Source of the DNA: Archangium sp.
Lineage (GTDB): Bacteria; Myxococcota; Myxococcia; Myxococcales; Myxococcaceae
DNA: 64,000 nt
Assembly (NCBI GenBank): GCA_030681645.1
Contig: JAUXRX010000015.1
Location: forward strand, 124,001 to 188,000
Reading direction: 5' to 3'
Position 1 is the first letter of the stretch; each line of letters starts with the position of its first letter. Of the stretch, positions 7,769 through 16,661 are shown in pieces. The position numbers were made by a program, and so were the translations under genes. The notes beneath the pieces were generated by a model, which was not told where the DNA came from, did not search any database, and was given only the letters and a program-made list of their open reading frames with translations.

Positions 7769-9472
7769 ATGGCGTCGTTCTGGACAGCGTGGGAACAGTG
7801 GCTGCACCCGAACATCCGGGAGTCATCCGAGCTGCGCCGGGGGGCCCTGATCGTCTCGGTGGCCGCGCTCTTCTCATTTCTCTACGTGCTGGGCCAGAGC
7901 TGCGTGTCGCTGGCGGTCGGCCACGTCGATCGCGCGATCCCCGGCCTGGTCTTCCTGCTCGGCCCGGTGGTCTGCTTCGGCCTGCTGCGCCTGCGCCCCA
8001 CGCCCGTCGCCCCAGGCCACCTGCTCTTCGCCCTCTCGAGCGCCCTGGTGGGCATCGCGGTCGGAGGGGAAGACGGGCTGCATTCCGGAACGATCGCCTG
8101 GTTCGGCGTCATCTGCGCGATCGCGGTGATCAGCCTGGGTATCGGCCACGGCCTGGTGTGGCTGGCCATCGACACCGTGGCGGTGATCACCCTCGAGGTG
8201 CTCAAGCACCTGGGGGCGATCGACCCCTGGCTCCACCCCAGCCCGGTGATGGCGGGCGTCAGGGGGCTGGGCCTGGTGCTCGCCTTCGTGGTGTTCGCGG
8301 TGCTCTTCGATCGCACCCGGCGCAGCGCGCTGGCCGAGTCGACCCGCCTGGCACAGACCAAGACGAACTTCCTGGCCAACGTGAGCCATGAGCTGCGCAC
8401 GCCCATGAACGGGGTGCTGGGGCTCACCGACCTGCTGCTCAACTCGGAGCTCTTGCCCGCCCAGCGAGAGCAGCTCGAGCTGCTGCAGCGCAGCGGCCGG
8501 TCACTGGTGACGCTGCTCAACGACCTGCTCGACATGTCGAAGGTCGAGGCAGGGAAGATGGAGCTCGACCCGGTCGACTTCGATCTGCGGGGGCAGCTCG
8601 AAGACCTGCGGGCGCTCCACGAACCGGTGGCGCGATCTCGAGGGCTCTCGCTCACCCTCGAGGCCTCGGACCTGCCGCCGGCGGTGAGGGGCGACGCCCT
8701 GCGCCTGCGCCAGGTGCTCAACAACCTCCTCAACAACGCGATCAAGTTCACGCCCGCAGGCGCCGTCACGCTGCGCGCGCGCGAGGCCCCCCCGGGCCTC
8801 TTCCACTTCGAGGTGAAGGACACCGGCATCGGCATCGCGCCAGAGGTGCTGCCCCGGCTGTTCTCGGCGTTCGCGCAGGCCGAGGCCGGCATCACCCGCC
8901 GCTACGGGGGCACGGGCCTGGGCCTGGCGCTCTCGCGGCAGCTCGTCTCGCTCATGGGCGGCACGCTCGGGGTCGAGAGCGTCGAGGGCCGGGGCACCAC
9001 GCTGCGCTTCACCATCGCGCTCGCGCCCAGCATCGCCGCCCTGGTCGAGCCCTCGCCGGTGCTCCGGGAACGCCCCGCCGCCGACGCGCATGCGGTGCTG
9101 GTGGTCGACGACAACCCCATCAACCTGCGCGTGGCCTGCGGGCTGGTGGAGAAGGCCGGCTATCGCACGGTGACCGCCACCAACGGCGCCGAGGCGCTGG
9201 CCGTGGTGCAGGCGCAGCCGCTGTTCCTGGTGCTGATGGACTGCCACATGCCGGTGATGGACGGCTACGAGGCGACCGAGCGCATCCGCGGGCTCGACGG
9301 CGACGTGGCGATGGTGCCGGTGATCGCGCTCACCGCCTCGGCGATGCCCGAAGAGCTCGAGCGCTGCCGCGTGGCGGGCATGAACGATTGCCTGATCAAG
9401 CCTGTGACGCTGGCGATGATGGAACGCGCGCTGGGCCAGGTGGCCGCGATGCACGCCCTGATGGCTACATGA
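7769..9472 (+). CDS. Hybrid sensor histidine kinase with C-terminal receiver
   Basis: A 567-residue protein. The N-terminal 190 residues form about six membrane helices with no large extracellular sensor domain. Then come HisKA with phospho-acceptor His207 ([14 protein letters not shown]), a HATPase domain (N box NNLLNNAIKF, G1 DTGIGIAP, G2 GGTGLGLALS) and a receiver domain with Asp491 in LMDCHMPVMDG and the conserved Thr and Lys in ALTAS and LIKPV. All catalytic residues are present, so phosphoryl transfer from His to its own receiver is expected. The downstream partner, probably an Hpt protein, is not in the window. ATG at 7769 precedes MASFWTAWEQW. The 3' end overlaps the convergent gene by 8 bp. 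Confidence 0.93.
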   Translation: MASFWTAWEQWLHPNIRESSELRRGALIVSVAALFSFLYVLGQSCVSLAVGHVDRAIPGLVFLLGPVVCFGLLRLRPTPVAPGHLLFALSSALVGIAVGGEDGLHSGTIAWFGVICAIAVISLGIGHGLVWLAIDTVAVITLEVLKHLGAIDPWLHPSPVMAGVRGLGLVLAFVVFAVLFDRTRRSALAESTRLAQTKTNFLANVSHELRTPMNGVLGLTDLLLNSELLPAQREQLELLQRSGRSLVTLLNDLLDMSKVEAGKMELDPVDFDLRGQLEDLRALHEPVARSRGLSLTLEASDLPPAVRGDALRLRQVLNNLLNNAIKFTPAGAVTLRAREAPPGLFHFEVKDTGIGIAPEVLPRLFSAFAQAEAGITRRYGGTGLGLALSRQLVSLMGGTLGVESVEGRGTTLRFTIALAPSIAALVEPSPVLRERPAADAHAVLVVDDNPINLRVACGLVEKAGYRTVTATNGAEALAVVQAQPLFLVLMDCHMPVMDGYEATERIRGLDGDVAMVPVIALTASAMPEELERCRVAGMNDCLIKPVTLAMMERALGQVAAMHALMAT

Positions 9473-10241
9473 AGTCGTCGCACGGCGTACCGAGGCGCTG
9501 CCCCGAGTACGGCCCCAGGTCCATGTAGACCATGCGGCCGGTGTCGTAGTTGTCGAGCGGCACCTCGACGAGCGGCGTGGTGACCTTGCCCTGGATCCAC
9601 TTGCCCTCGAGCTTGCCGTCGGTGCCGGTGATCAGGCGCAGGTTCCCGTTCTTCGTGGACAGGATCATGCCCTGGGCGTCGTCCACCACGTCCTTGAGGG
9701 GCAACTGCTTCATCTTCCCCTTCGGCCCGGCGAAGACGCGAAAGTCGCGGCGATCGCTCGGGTCAGCCGAGCGGAAGCGGTCGACCAGGTAGTACACGCC
9801 GGCGTCGTCGCGCAGCAGCTTCTCGGGGTAGCGCGTCCACAGGGGCGGCACGAAGGTCGCGCCTTCCAGCAGCTTCTTCGCGTCGTCCTTCGGCACCGCC
9901 GAAAGCGCGGTGGTCTTCCGGGCGCAGGTGACGGAATAGAGCTTCCCCGAGTCCTTCATGTCGATGCTCGCCGGGGAATTGCCGCCGTTGCGCACCCGCG
10001 GATCCCACATCGAGACGTTCCACGATGCTTCGCCGTTTCGCCCGCCGCCGCCCACCACCACCTTCGCGAACACCTTGCCGTCGCCGGTGAAGGTGGTCTC
10101 TCCGGTGGGCGCCGCCGGGTCGAGCGCGATGTAGTGGCCCTGCCCGTCGGTCAGCACCAGCAGCTTGTCGCGGAAGGAAGTGGCGTCGATCGGCGCGGGC
10201 TTCGGCTGCGAGAGGGTCAGGGCCACGAGCAGGGTGAGCAT
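9465..10241 (-). CDS. Secreted protein of unknown function
   Basis: A 258-residue protein with a signal peptide (MLTLLVALTLSQPKPAP) followed by a beta-rich sequence with no family I recognise. Three Cys are present, one near the end in LGTPCDDFM. Repeated statements of 'expected value' type motifs (TDGQGHYIALDP, DGVYYLVDRFR-like) resemble bacterial proteins that hold beta-propeller or lipocalin-like folds, but this is only an impression. ATG at 10241 is preferred because upstream in-frame sequence lacks a signal peptide. It is divergent from the kinase gene at 10491, with 249 bp between them. Confidence 0.75.
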   Translation of the reverse strand: MLTLLVALTLSQPKPAPIDATSFRDKLLVLTDGQGHYIALDPAAPTGETTFTGDGKVFAKVVVGGGGRNGEASWNVSMWDPRVRNGGNSPASIDMKDSGKLYSVTCARKTTALSAVPKDDAKKLLEGATFVPPLWTRYPEKLLRDDAGVYYLVDRFRSADPSDRRDFRVFAGPKGKMKQLPLKDVVDDAQGMILSTKNGNLRLITGTDGKLEGKWIQGKVTTPLVEVPLDNYDTGRMVYMDLGPYSGQRLGTPCDDFM

Positions 10242-10490
10242 TGAGCCGAACTCTGCTGCGAAGCGGGCGCGAACTCCAGCCACCAAAGCGGGCCGGGGTT
10301 GTAAGGTCCGCCGCGTCATGATCTGGGTCGCTCCGCCTCGGCCAGCCGTCCGCTTCGCTCCCGTCCCCTGGGTCACTTCGCCTCGGCCAGACGTCCGCTT
10401 CGCTCCCGTCTGTCTCGCGCAGCGTGCCGCTGCTGCCGGCTCCGTTCCCGTCTGTCTCGCGCAGCGTGCCGCTGCTGCCGGCTCCGCTCC
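10242..10490. promoter_or_regulatory. Divergent intergenic region with two tandem duplications
   Basis: This 249-bp spacer must hold promoters for the secreted-protein gene and the Ser/Thr kinase. Two direct repeats sit next to each other: 10323-10365 repeated at 10368-10410 (period 45, few mismatches), and 10404-10445 repeated at 10446-10487 (period 42, nearly identical). The second copy of the latter ends 3 bp before the kinase ATG. I see no convincing -35/-10 pair. Confidence 0.6.
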
Positions 10491-12113
10491 ATGACCGAAG
10501 CCACCTCGCTGCTCGCGCCCGGCGTCGTCGTCGCCGAGACCTACGAGATCGAGCGGCAGCTCGGCCGCGGCGGCATGGGCGAGGTGTGGCTGGCCCGGCA
10601 CCGCCGGTTGGCGGGCAAGCAGGTGGCGATCAAGATCCTCCACGTCGACCGCCAGCTCCCGCAGGAAGCGCTGGCCCGCTTCAAGCGCGAGGCCGAGATC
10701 GCCGCGCGCCTCGAGCACCCGAACATCGTGCAGGTGCTCGACTTCAACCCCCGGCCCACCGGCCAGCCGTACCTGGTGATGGAGTTCCTCAAGGGGCAGA
10801 GCCTCTCGGCGCGCGCGCGGGGCAAGACGCTCGATCTCCCGCAGGTGGCCGGCATCATGCGGCAGGTGGGCGCGGCGCTGCAGGCGGCCCACCGCGCGGG
10901 CGTGGTGCACCGGGACCTCAAACCCGAGAACATCTTCGTCATCCCCACCGCGGTGGGCGACCAGGTGAAGGTGCTCGACTTCGGCATCAGCAAGCTGTCC
11001 GACTCGAACACGGTGCAGACCACCGACTCGGTGTTGATCGGCACCCCGCTCTACATGTCTCCCGAGCAGGCGCTGGGGCACAACAGCGACGTCACCCCCC
11101 AGAGCGACCTCTTCTCGCTGGGCACCATCTGCTACGAGCTCTTCACCGGCCAGCCGCCCTTCACCGCGGACAACATCGCCAAGGTCGTCTTCCGCATCGC
11201 CTACGAGAAGCACGCGCCGCTCTCGGCCGCGCGACCCGATCTGCCCCCCGGGGCCGTCGCCGCCGTCGAGCACGCCCTGGAGAAGGAACGCGAGCGCCGC
11301 ACGAAGGACATCGACGCCTTCGTGCTCGAGCTCACCGGCCAGGCGCTCAACGAGGTGGTGCAGGACGAGAGCAGCGGCGTCTACAGCCCGGGCATGCAGG
11401 TGACCGACTCGATGGGCTCGGGCGAGACGCGGGCGCCGAGCGGGGGCGCGCCGAAGCTGGCCACGCCCTCACCGGGCAGCGCGGCGTCGGGCCCCGGGGG
11501 ACCGCCTCCGGGCAACGTGAAGACCGTCTCGGGGAAGAAGGTGATGATCGCGCTGGTGGGCGGCGCCCTGATCCTCTCGGCGGTGGTGGCGAAGGTGCGC
11601 ACCGACAACTGGGCCGAGCGCTCTGCCTACCGCGCCGGCATGATCGACGCGGGCCACCAGCTCCTCGCCGACGGCACGTTCCTGATGGACGCGGGGGCGG
11701 CCACGGTGACGGTCGAGGTGCCTGACGCAGGGGTACCCGACGCAGCCGTCGCCGCGCTCGTCGTGGTCGACGCGGGCGCCGCGGTGGCGGTGGCGGTGGA
11801 GCCCCCGAAGCCGAAGGTGCCACCCACGCCGGTCGAGCAGCGCCTCCTCGACTCGCTCGCCAAGCTCGAGCACCAGGAGAAGTGGGACGCGATCTTCGAG
11901 GCGCGCGCCACGCTGCGGGCCGCGCTCAAGACGCCGTCGGCCCGCGAGCAGGGCCTGCTGGTGCTGATCAACGCCACCTGCGCGCGCGCCGACAACGCGC
12001 AGCTGCTGCCCATCGTGAACGAATACAAGGCCGTCGCCACGGCGGCGCAGGTGCGCGCGGCCCGGCTGCGGTGCATCAAGCACTACCCGAGCGCCGAGTT
12101 CCTCGACTGGTGA
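10491..12113 (+). CDS. Ser/Thr protein kinase with transmembrane helix
   Basis: A 540-residue protein. The kinase domain (about 18-290) carries RGGMGEVWLA, VAIKIL, HRDLKPENIF, VLDFGIS and GTPLYMSPEQ, all consistent with an active PknB-type kinase. A Gly/Pro/Ser linker (about 300-345) leads to one membrane helix at about 350-370 (VMIALVGGALILSAVVAKV). The C-terminal part is Ala/Val/Pro-rich and then helical with three Cys near the end (ATCARAD, LRCIKHY), possibly a small extracytoplasmic sensor domain. The ATG at 10491 is directly after the tandem repeat in its leader. It is convergent with the peroxiredoxin gene. Confidence 0.92.
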   Translation: MTEATSLLAPGVVVAETYEIERQLGRGGMGEVWLARHRRLAGKQVAIKILHVDRQLPQEALARFKREAEIAARLEHPNIVQVLDFNPRPTGQPYLVMEFLKGQSLSARARGKTLDLPQVAGIMRQVGAALQAAHRAGVVHRDLKPENIFVIPTAVGDQVKVLDFGISKLSDSNTVQTTDSVLIGTPLYMSPEQALGHNSDVTPQSDLFSLGTICYELFTGQPPFTADNIAKVVFRIAYEKHAPLSAARPDLPPGAVAAVEHALEKERERRTKDIDAFVLELTGQALNEVVQDESSGVYSPGMQVTDSMGSGETRAPSGGAPKLATPSPGSAASGPGGPPPGNVKTVSGKKVMIALVGGALILSAVVAKVRTDNWAERSAYRAGMIDAGHQLLADGTFLMDAGAATVTVEVPDAGVPDAAVAALVVVDAGAAVAVAVEPPKPKVPPTPVEQRLLDSLAKLEHQEKWDAIFEARATLRAALKTPSAREQGLLVLINATCARADNAQLLPIVNEYKAVATAAQVRAARLRCIKHYPSAEFLDW

Positions 12114-12131
12114 GCAGCGAAGAACCGGTGC

Positions 12132-12632
12132 TCAGAGCTGGCCGAGCATCGTCTGCGCGTCGCTCACCTCGAACTTGCCCGGCTGCTCGACGTTGACGCG
12201 CTTCACCACGCCGTCGTCGACCAGCATCGAGAAGCGGTGCATGCGCACGCCCATGCCGTGGGCGGTGAGGTCCTTGTCGAGGCCCAGCTTCTTCGCCAGC
12301 TCGGCGCTGCCGTCACCCAGCATGCGCACCTTGCCGAAGGCGCCCAGCTCTTTGCCCCAGGCGGCCATCACGTAGCCGTCGTTGACGGCCACGCACCACA
12401 CCTCGTCGACGCCCTTCGCCTTGAGCGCGGCCAGGTGCTCGACGTAACCGGGCACGTGCTTGGCGGAACAGGTCGGGGTGTACGCGCCGGGCAGGCCGAA
12501 GATGACGATCTTCTTCCCCTTCGTGCCCTCGGCCACCGACACCTTCTCGGGCGAGAGCGGGCACGCCTCGCCGAAGGCGGTGGACTCGTACAGCGTGGCG
12601 TCGGGGATGCGCGTGCCGATCTCGATGGTCAT
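12132..12632 (-). CDS. Peroxiredoxin of the Prx5 (type II) class
   Basis: This 166-residue protein fits the Prx5/AHP1 family in length and motifs. The peroxidatic Cys55 lies in PGAYTPTCS, and the partner block VWCVAVNDGYVMAAWG and the Arg in GVRMHRFSMLV complete the active site. It reduces hydrogen peroxide and alkyl hydroperoxides with thiol donors such as thioredoxin or glutaredoxin. Cys80 in EVWCVAV could be a resolving Cys, as in some family members. It is cytoplasmic, with no signal peptide. The 43-bp gap to the GAF histidine kinase gene upstream on the same strand allows co-transcription, which would fit redox-linked signalling but is not proven. Confidence 0.93.
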   Translation of the reverse strand: MTIEIGTRIPDATLYESTAFGEACPLSPEKVSVAEGTKGKKIVIFGLPGAYTPTCSAKHVPGYVEHLAALKAKGVDEVWCVAVNDGYVMAAWGKELGAFGKVRMLGDGSAELAKKLGLDKDLTAHGMGVRMHRFSMLVDDGVVKRVNVEQPGKFEVSDAQTMLGQL

Positions 12633-12675
12633 GCCCGCTTCTGAACGCAGCGCGCTGCCGCACGCAAGCGGCTCG

Positions 12676-13917
12676 TCACTCGGCCGCGGGCAGGTAGAGC
12701 TCGAAGCGGGTGTGGCCCGGGGTGCTCTCGCAGTTCACCAGGCCCTGGTGTTGCTGCACCACGCTCGAGACCACCGCCAGGCCCAGGCCCGTGCCGTGCT
12801 TCTTGGTGGTGAAGAGCGGGTCGAAGATGCGCCCGAGGATGGCCGGCGGCACCCCCGCCCCGGAGTCGAGCACCGAGACGCGGGTGAAGTGGCCGGGCCG
12901 CGCCCAGCCCGGGTGCTTCTTCCCCGCGGCGGCGAAGGTGACGGCGTCGGTGACCACCTCGATCGTGCCGCGCTCGCCCACGGCGTCGCGCGCGTTGATG
13001 ATCAGGTTGGCGAAGGCCTGGTCGAGCTGCACCGGATCTCCGATGACGGGCGCGTGCGGGTGCGCCTGGTGGCTCAGCCGAACGCCGGTGGGCATGGCGG
13101 GCCGCACCAGCCGCAGGGTGGCCTCGAGCCGCGCGTCGAGATCGATGCGCTCCCGCCGCGGGGCCTGGCTGCGGCCCAGCGAGAGCAGCTGCCCGCAGAT
13201 CTCCGCCGACCTTCGCAACGCCATCCGCGCGTCGGCCAGCGCCTCGGGGTCGGGGCCCGCAGCCACCACCTCGAGGTTGGTCTGCACCACGGTGAGCAGG
13301 TTGCGCAGGTCGTGCGCCACCCCTGCCGCGAGCACGCCCATGAGCTCGACGCGCTGCAGCGCCTCGAGGCGCAGCTCGAGCACCCCGCGCTCCTGCTCGA
13401 CGCGCCGGTGCCGCTCGCTGGCGCGCACGCGCTCGAAGGCGGCCGAGAGCTGCACGCTGAAGACGACCAGCGCGTCGAGCTCTTCGGGCGTGGGGGCGAG
13501 CACGCCCTCGTCGCCGTAGGTGCCGATACCGAACGAGCCGAGCACCTGCGTGCCCAGCCGCATCGGCACGTTGAGGATGGTGCGGTTGTGCACCCGGCTG
13601 ACGATCTCTTTATTGGTGCGCGGATCGGTGCGCGCATCGAGCACCACCACCACCCCCTCGCTCCTGATCAGCTCTGCCATCATCTCGTCGCCTTCGACCG
13701 GCACCAGGGGCACCTCGTCGAGCACGAGCTCGGCCTGGCTGCCCGACACCTGGAGGATCTTCGCGAAGCCCGGGCTCTCTGGCTCGAGCACCGCCAGCCA
13801 CGAGTGGCGGTAGCGCGTGAGCGAGGTGACCGCCTCGAAGGCGACCCGGCCCACCTCGGCGAGGGTCATCGCCTGCTGGAGCTCCTTGGCGTGCCGGAAG
13901 ACCGCTGCATGATCCAC
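12676..13917 (-). CDS. GAF-domain sensor histidine kinase (NtrB-like)
   Basis: A 413-residue soluble kinase. A GAF domain covers about 15-165 (SLTRYRHSWLAVLEP start, NVPMRLGTQVLGSFGIG core). Then come a short coiled-coil linker (ASERHRRVEQERGVLELRL), HisKA with His202 (AAGVAHDLRNLLTVV) and a HATPase domain (NLIINARDAV, DSGAGVPP, GTGLGLAVV). The H-box with D-L-R-N and the N box place it with NtrB/HPK4 kinases, which often pair with sigma-54 activators. No response regulator is adjacent; the sigma-54 activator at 52.3-53.2 kb lacks a receiver, so it is not an obvious partner. ATG at 13917. Confidence 0.92.
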   Translation of the reverse strand: MDHAAVFRHAKELQQAMTLAEVGRVAFEAVTSLTRYRHSWLAVLEPESPGFAKILQVSGSQAELVLDEVPLVPVEGDEMMAELIRSEGVVVVLDARTDPRTNKEIVSRVHNRTILNVPMRLGTQVLGSFGIGTYGDEGVLAPTPEELDALVVFSVQLSAAFERVRASERHRRVEQERGVLELRLEALQRVELMGVLAAGVAHDLRNLLTVVQTNLEVVAAGPDPEALADARMALRRSAEICGQLLSLGRSQAPRRERIDLDARLEATLRLVRPAMPTGVRLSHQAHPHAPVIGDPVQLDQAFANLIINARDAVGERGTIEVVTDAVTFAAAGKKHPGWARPGHFTRVSVLDSGAGVPPAILGRIFDPLFTTKKHGTGLGLAVVSSVVQQHQGLVNCESTPGHTRFELYLPAAE

Positions 13918-13997
13918 GGGGCCAAGGTACCTCGCGGCACGGGGAAGATGGAACCGACAGGCGTCAGCTGCCAGCGCGACTCCTCGGCCCCATCACC

Positions 13998-15719
13998 TCA
14001 GCGGATGCCGGAGAGCGTGCCCGAGTCGGAGTCTTCGTCGAGCACCTCGAACACCGCGACCTTGGTCTTCTGGCCCACCAACAGGCGCTCGCCGAGCGGG
14101 GTGACGTCGAAGCGCGCCCCGACGTGGGCCAGCGACTTGCCGGTGAGCAGCACCTGGCCGGGCTCGCCGCTCGCGCACAGCAGGCCGGCGATGAGCACCG
14201 GCTCTCCCAGCAGCACCGGGTCGAGCCGGGCCTCGGTGCCCACCGCACCGGCGAACACGCGCCCGGTGGTGAGGCCGGCGCGCACCTGGAAGCGGTCCTT
14301 GCCGCCGCGCTTGAGCGAGAGGCGATCCCACTCGGCCTTGAGGGTCATGGCGGCGCGCACCGCGCGAATGGCGTCGTCGCCCTTCGCGTACGGCACGCCG
14401 AACACCGCGCGCACGGTGTCGCCGGCCACCACGTCGATGGCGCCCTCGAAGCTCATCAGCAGCTGCGCGGCGATGCGCTGCCACTCGGCCACCAGCTCGG
14501 CCAGCTTCTCGGGTGCCAGCTTCGGCGCGGCCAGGGCGAGCCCGCACAGCTCGGCGTGCAGCACGGTGCCGGTGATCTCGGTCACCTGGCTCAGCTTGCC
14601 CGTCTCGCGCAGCTCGGCCGCGCGGCGCTCGGCCACGTCGGGGGCGTAGAGCCGCTCGAGCCCGAGCTTGAGGCGATCGACCTTGCCGCCGGCGGGCGCC
14701 GCCTGGAACTTGTCCACGCCGGTCTCGAGCAGCTGGGTGATGGCGGTGCACACGTCGAGCAGCGCTTCCACCGGCTCCTGGTCGGCCCGCGCGCGGTTGA
14801 GGTAGAGCACGCCCGCGAAGGGCGCCCTGGTGCCGATGGGAATGCAGAGCACCTGGTCGATGCCGTAGAGCACCACCGAGTCGCGATCGGCGAAGCGGCT
14901 GTCGTCGAGCACGTTGGCCACCGCGATGGCCTGGCCCTTGGCGAGCGCCGCCTCGAGAATGGCGTCGGACACGGGCACCTCGCCGCGCGCGAGCTTCTGC
15001 TCGTGGCGCACCGCCGCCGGCACCATCACCCCCGAGGCGTGCTTGAGCAGCACCACGCCGGTGGTGGCCTTCACCCGCTTCATCACCAGGTCGCAGGTCT
15101 CGTCGAGGAAGGCCTGCAGGTTGGGCGCGCGGGCCAGGCATTCCGCCACCCGGTAGAGCAGCACCAGCGACTGCACCGCCACCTTGCCGCCGCTCTCCCC
15201 GCTCTCGCTGGCGTGACCGTCGGTCTCGTCGGTGTCCGAAGCGCCGGTGCCGATGGGAGGGGCCGGTAGATCGAACGGCGCGAAGTTGTCGAGGGCGCGC
15301 AGCACGTTGGACGCCTTGACGTCGCGCGCGAGCATCACCGCTTCCTTGATGTCGACGCCGCGGCCGAAGCGCTTGACCTTGCCGCCGCCCCCCACGTCGA
15401 TCATGTCGGTGTCGAGGGCCTCGGCGTTGCGCAGCTTGCGCAAGGCCAGCGAGTTCTCGCCGATGCCCACCACGTCGCCCGACTTGAGGTCGACCGAGCC
15501 CACCACCGCCGCGCTGTTGAGCTTGGTGCCGTTGCGGCTGCCGAGATCTTCGAAGACGACGCTCTCGCCCTTCACGTGCACGCGGCAGTGCTTGCGCGAG
15601 ACGAGATCGCCCGAGAGGACGACGTCGTTCTCGTCGGCGCGACCGACCTGCGTCACGCCCTCCGGGAGGTCGTACGCGGTGTCGAAGTAGCCAGGACCGT
15701 TGATGAGGAGCTGCCACAT
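13998..15719 (-). CDS. FHA-GAF-adenylate/guanylate cyclase-like protein, probably non-catalytic cyclase
   Basis: A 573-residue cytoplasmic protein. An FHA domain (about 1-95) shows GRADENDVVL, SRKHCRVH and GSRNGTKLN, the phosphothreonine-binding residues. A GAF domain follows (about 190-360, including VLLYRVAECLA and VLCIPIGTRAPF). A class III cyclase fold is at about 382-560 (TVLHAELCG, VVAGDTVRAVFG, VRAGLTTGRVFAGAVG). The first metal-binding Asp is replaced by Glu390 and the usual N-x-A-A-R transition-state block reads VLIAGLL near 508, while the second metal Asp434 remains. Family knowledge says such changes usually abolish cyclase activity, so it may act as a regulatory domain. ATG at 15719; upstream codons do not belong to the FHA fold. 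Confidence 0.88.
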   Translation of the reverse strand: MWQLLINGPGYFDTAYDLPEGVTQVGRADENDVVLSGDLVSRKHCRVHVKGESVVFEDLGSRNGTKLNSAAVVGSVDLKSGDVVGIGENSLALRKLRNAEALDTDMIDVGGGGKVKRFGRGVDIKEAVMLARDVKASNVLRALDNFAPFDLPAPPIGTGASDTDETDGHASESGESGGKVAVQSLVLLYRVAECLARAPNLQAFLDETCDLVMKRVKATTGVVLLKHASGVMVPAAVRHEQKLARGEVPVSDAILEAALAKGQAIAVANVLDDSRFADRDSVVLYGIDQVLCIPIGTRAPFAGVLYLNRARADQEPVEALLDVCTAITQLLETGVDKFQAAPAGGKVDRLKLGLERLYAPDVAERRAAELRETGKLSQVTEITGTVLHAELCGLALAAPKLAPEKLAELVAEWQRIAAQLLMSFEGAIDVVAGDTVRAVFGVPYAKGDDAIRAVRAAMTLKAEWDRLSLKRGGKDRFQVRAGLTTGRVFAGAVGTEARLDPVLLGEPVLIAGLLCASGEPGQVLLTGKSLAHVGARFDVTPLGERLLVGQKTKVAVFEVLDEDSDSGTLSGIR

Positions 15720-15767
15720 GGAGCGGATGGAAGATGCCACAGCTTCGGGCTATTGGCCTCGCCCGCT

Positions 15768-16646
15768 ATGGCCATCCGCCTCGTCGTGACCGACATGGAC
15801 AACACCCTGTACTCGTGGATCGACTACATCGTCCCCGCGGTCGAGGCGATGGTCGACGCGGTGCAGCTGGCCACCGGCTTTCCCCGCATCAAGGTGGTGC
15901 AGTCGCTCAAGGCCGTCTACGGCAAGTACGAGTCGAACGAGTACCCCTTCGCCCTGCAGGAAAGCTCGCTCTTCGCCGAGTTCCCCGAGTTCGGCAGCTT
16001 CGACAAGTTGATCATCGAGCCGGCGCGCATGGCCTTTTCCGAGGCGCGGCGGAAGTACCTGAAGCCCTACAAGGGCGTGGCCGACACCCTGGCCGCGCTG
16101 AAGGAAGAGCGGGTGCTGGTGGTGGCGCTCACCGACGCGCCCCGCAACCCCGCCGAGCAGCGGGTCAAGCGCATGGGGCTCGATGCGTGGCTGGCGGCCA
16201 TCTACACCATGCCCGGCTTCACCTTCCCCGCGGGCCCTGACGGCGCGGCGCTGGTGGCCCCCGACATTCTCCAGAAGCAGGAGAAGGGCGAATACCGCGC
16301 CGCGTGCCCGGCCATCGAGCTGCCCCGCGAGTGGGAAAAGCCCAACCCCGCCGGGCTCAAGAAGATCCTCACCACCTACGGGCTGCAGCCGTTCGAGGTG
16401 CTGGTGGTGGGCGACTCGCTCAAGAAGGACATCGCCATCGCGCAGGAGCTGGGCTGCCACGACGCCTGGGCGGAGTACGGCACCTACGTGAGCCTCGAGT
16501 ACCGCGAGCGCCTCGACATCATCAGCTCGCCGGCCATCACCCGGCGCCACGCCAACCACGTGTTCGAGCAGGGCGCGCAGCAGCTCGCGCCCACGCACAC
16601 GCTCTCGAACTTCGGCCAGGTGCTGGGCCTGGTGGAGAAGCTGTAG
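15768..16646 (+). CDS. HAD-superfamily hydrolase
   Basis: A 292-residue protein with the HAD motifs: I DMDNTLY (nucleophile Asp9, acid Asp11), II ALTDAP (Thr), III Lys in EWEKPNP, and IV VVGDSLKKDIAIAQELG. A large helical cap lies between motifs I and II, as in C1-type phosphatases. The predicted role is a phosphatase on a small metabolite; the substrate cannot be read from the sequence. ATG at 15768 gives the motif near the N-terminus as in the family. It is divergent from the FHA protein gene and convergent with the zinc-protease gene, 15 bp away. Confidence 0.9.
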   Translation: MAIRLVVTDMDNTLYSWIDYIVPAVEAMVDAVQLATGFPRIKVVQSLKAVYGKYESNEYPFALQESSLFAEFPEFGSFDKLIIEPARMAFSEARRKYLKPYKGVADTLAALKEERVLVVALTDAPRNPAEQRVKRMGLDAWLAAIYTMPGFTFPAGPDGAALVAPDILQKQEKGEYRAACPAIELPREWEKPNPAGLKKILTTYGLQPFEVLVVGDSLKKDIAIAQELGCHDAWAEYGTYVSLEYRERLDIISSPAITRRHANHVFEQGAQQLAPTHTLSNFGQVLGLVEKL

Positions 16647-16661
16647 TCGGCGCGCCCGGCG

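Noticed and set aside
12676..15719. GAF kinase and FHA protein as one operon with peroxiredoxin
   Set aside because: Gaps of 43 and 80 bp on the same strand permit it, but nothing in the sequence shows co-transcription.
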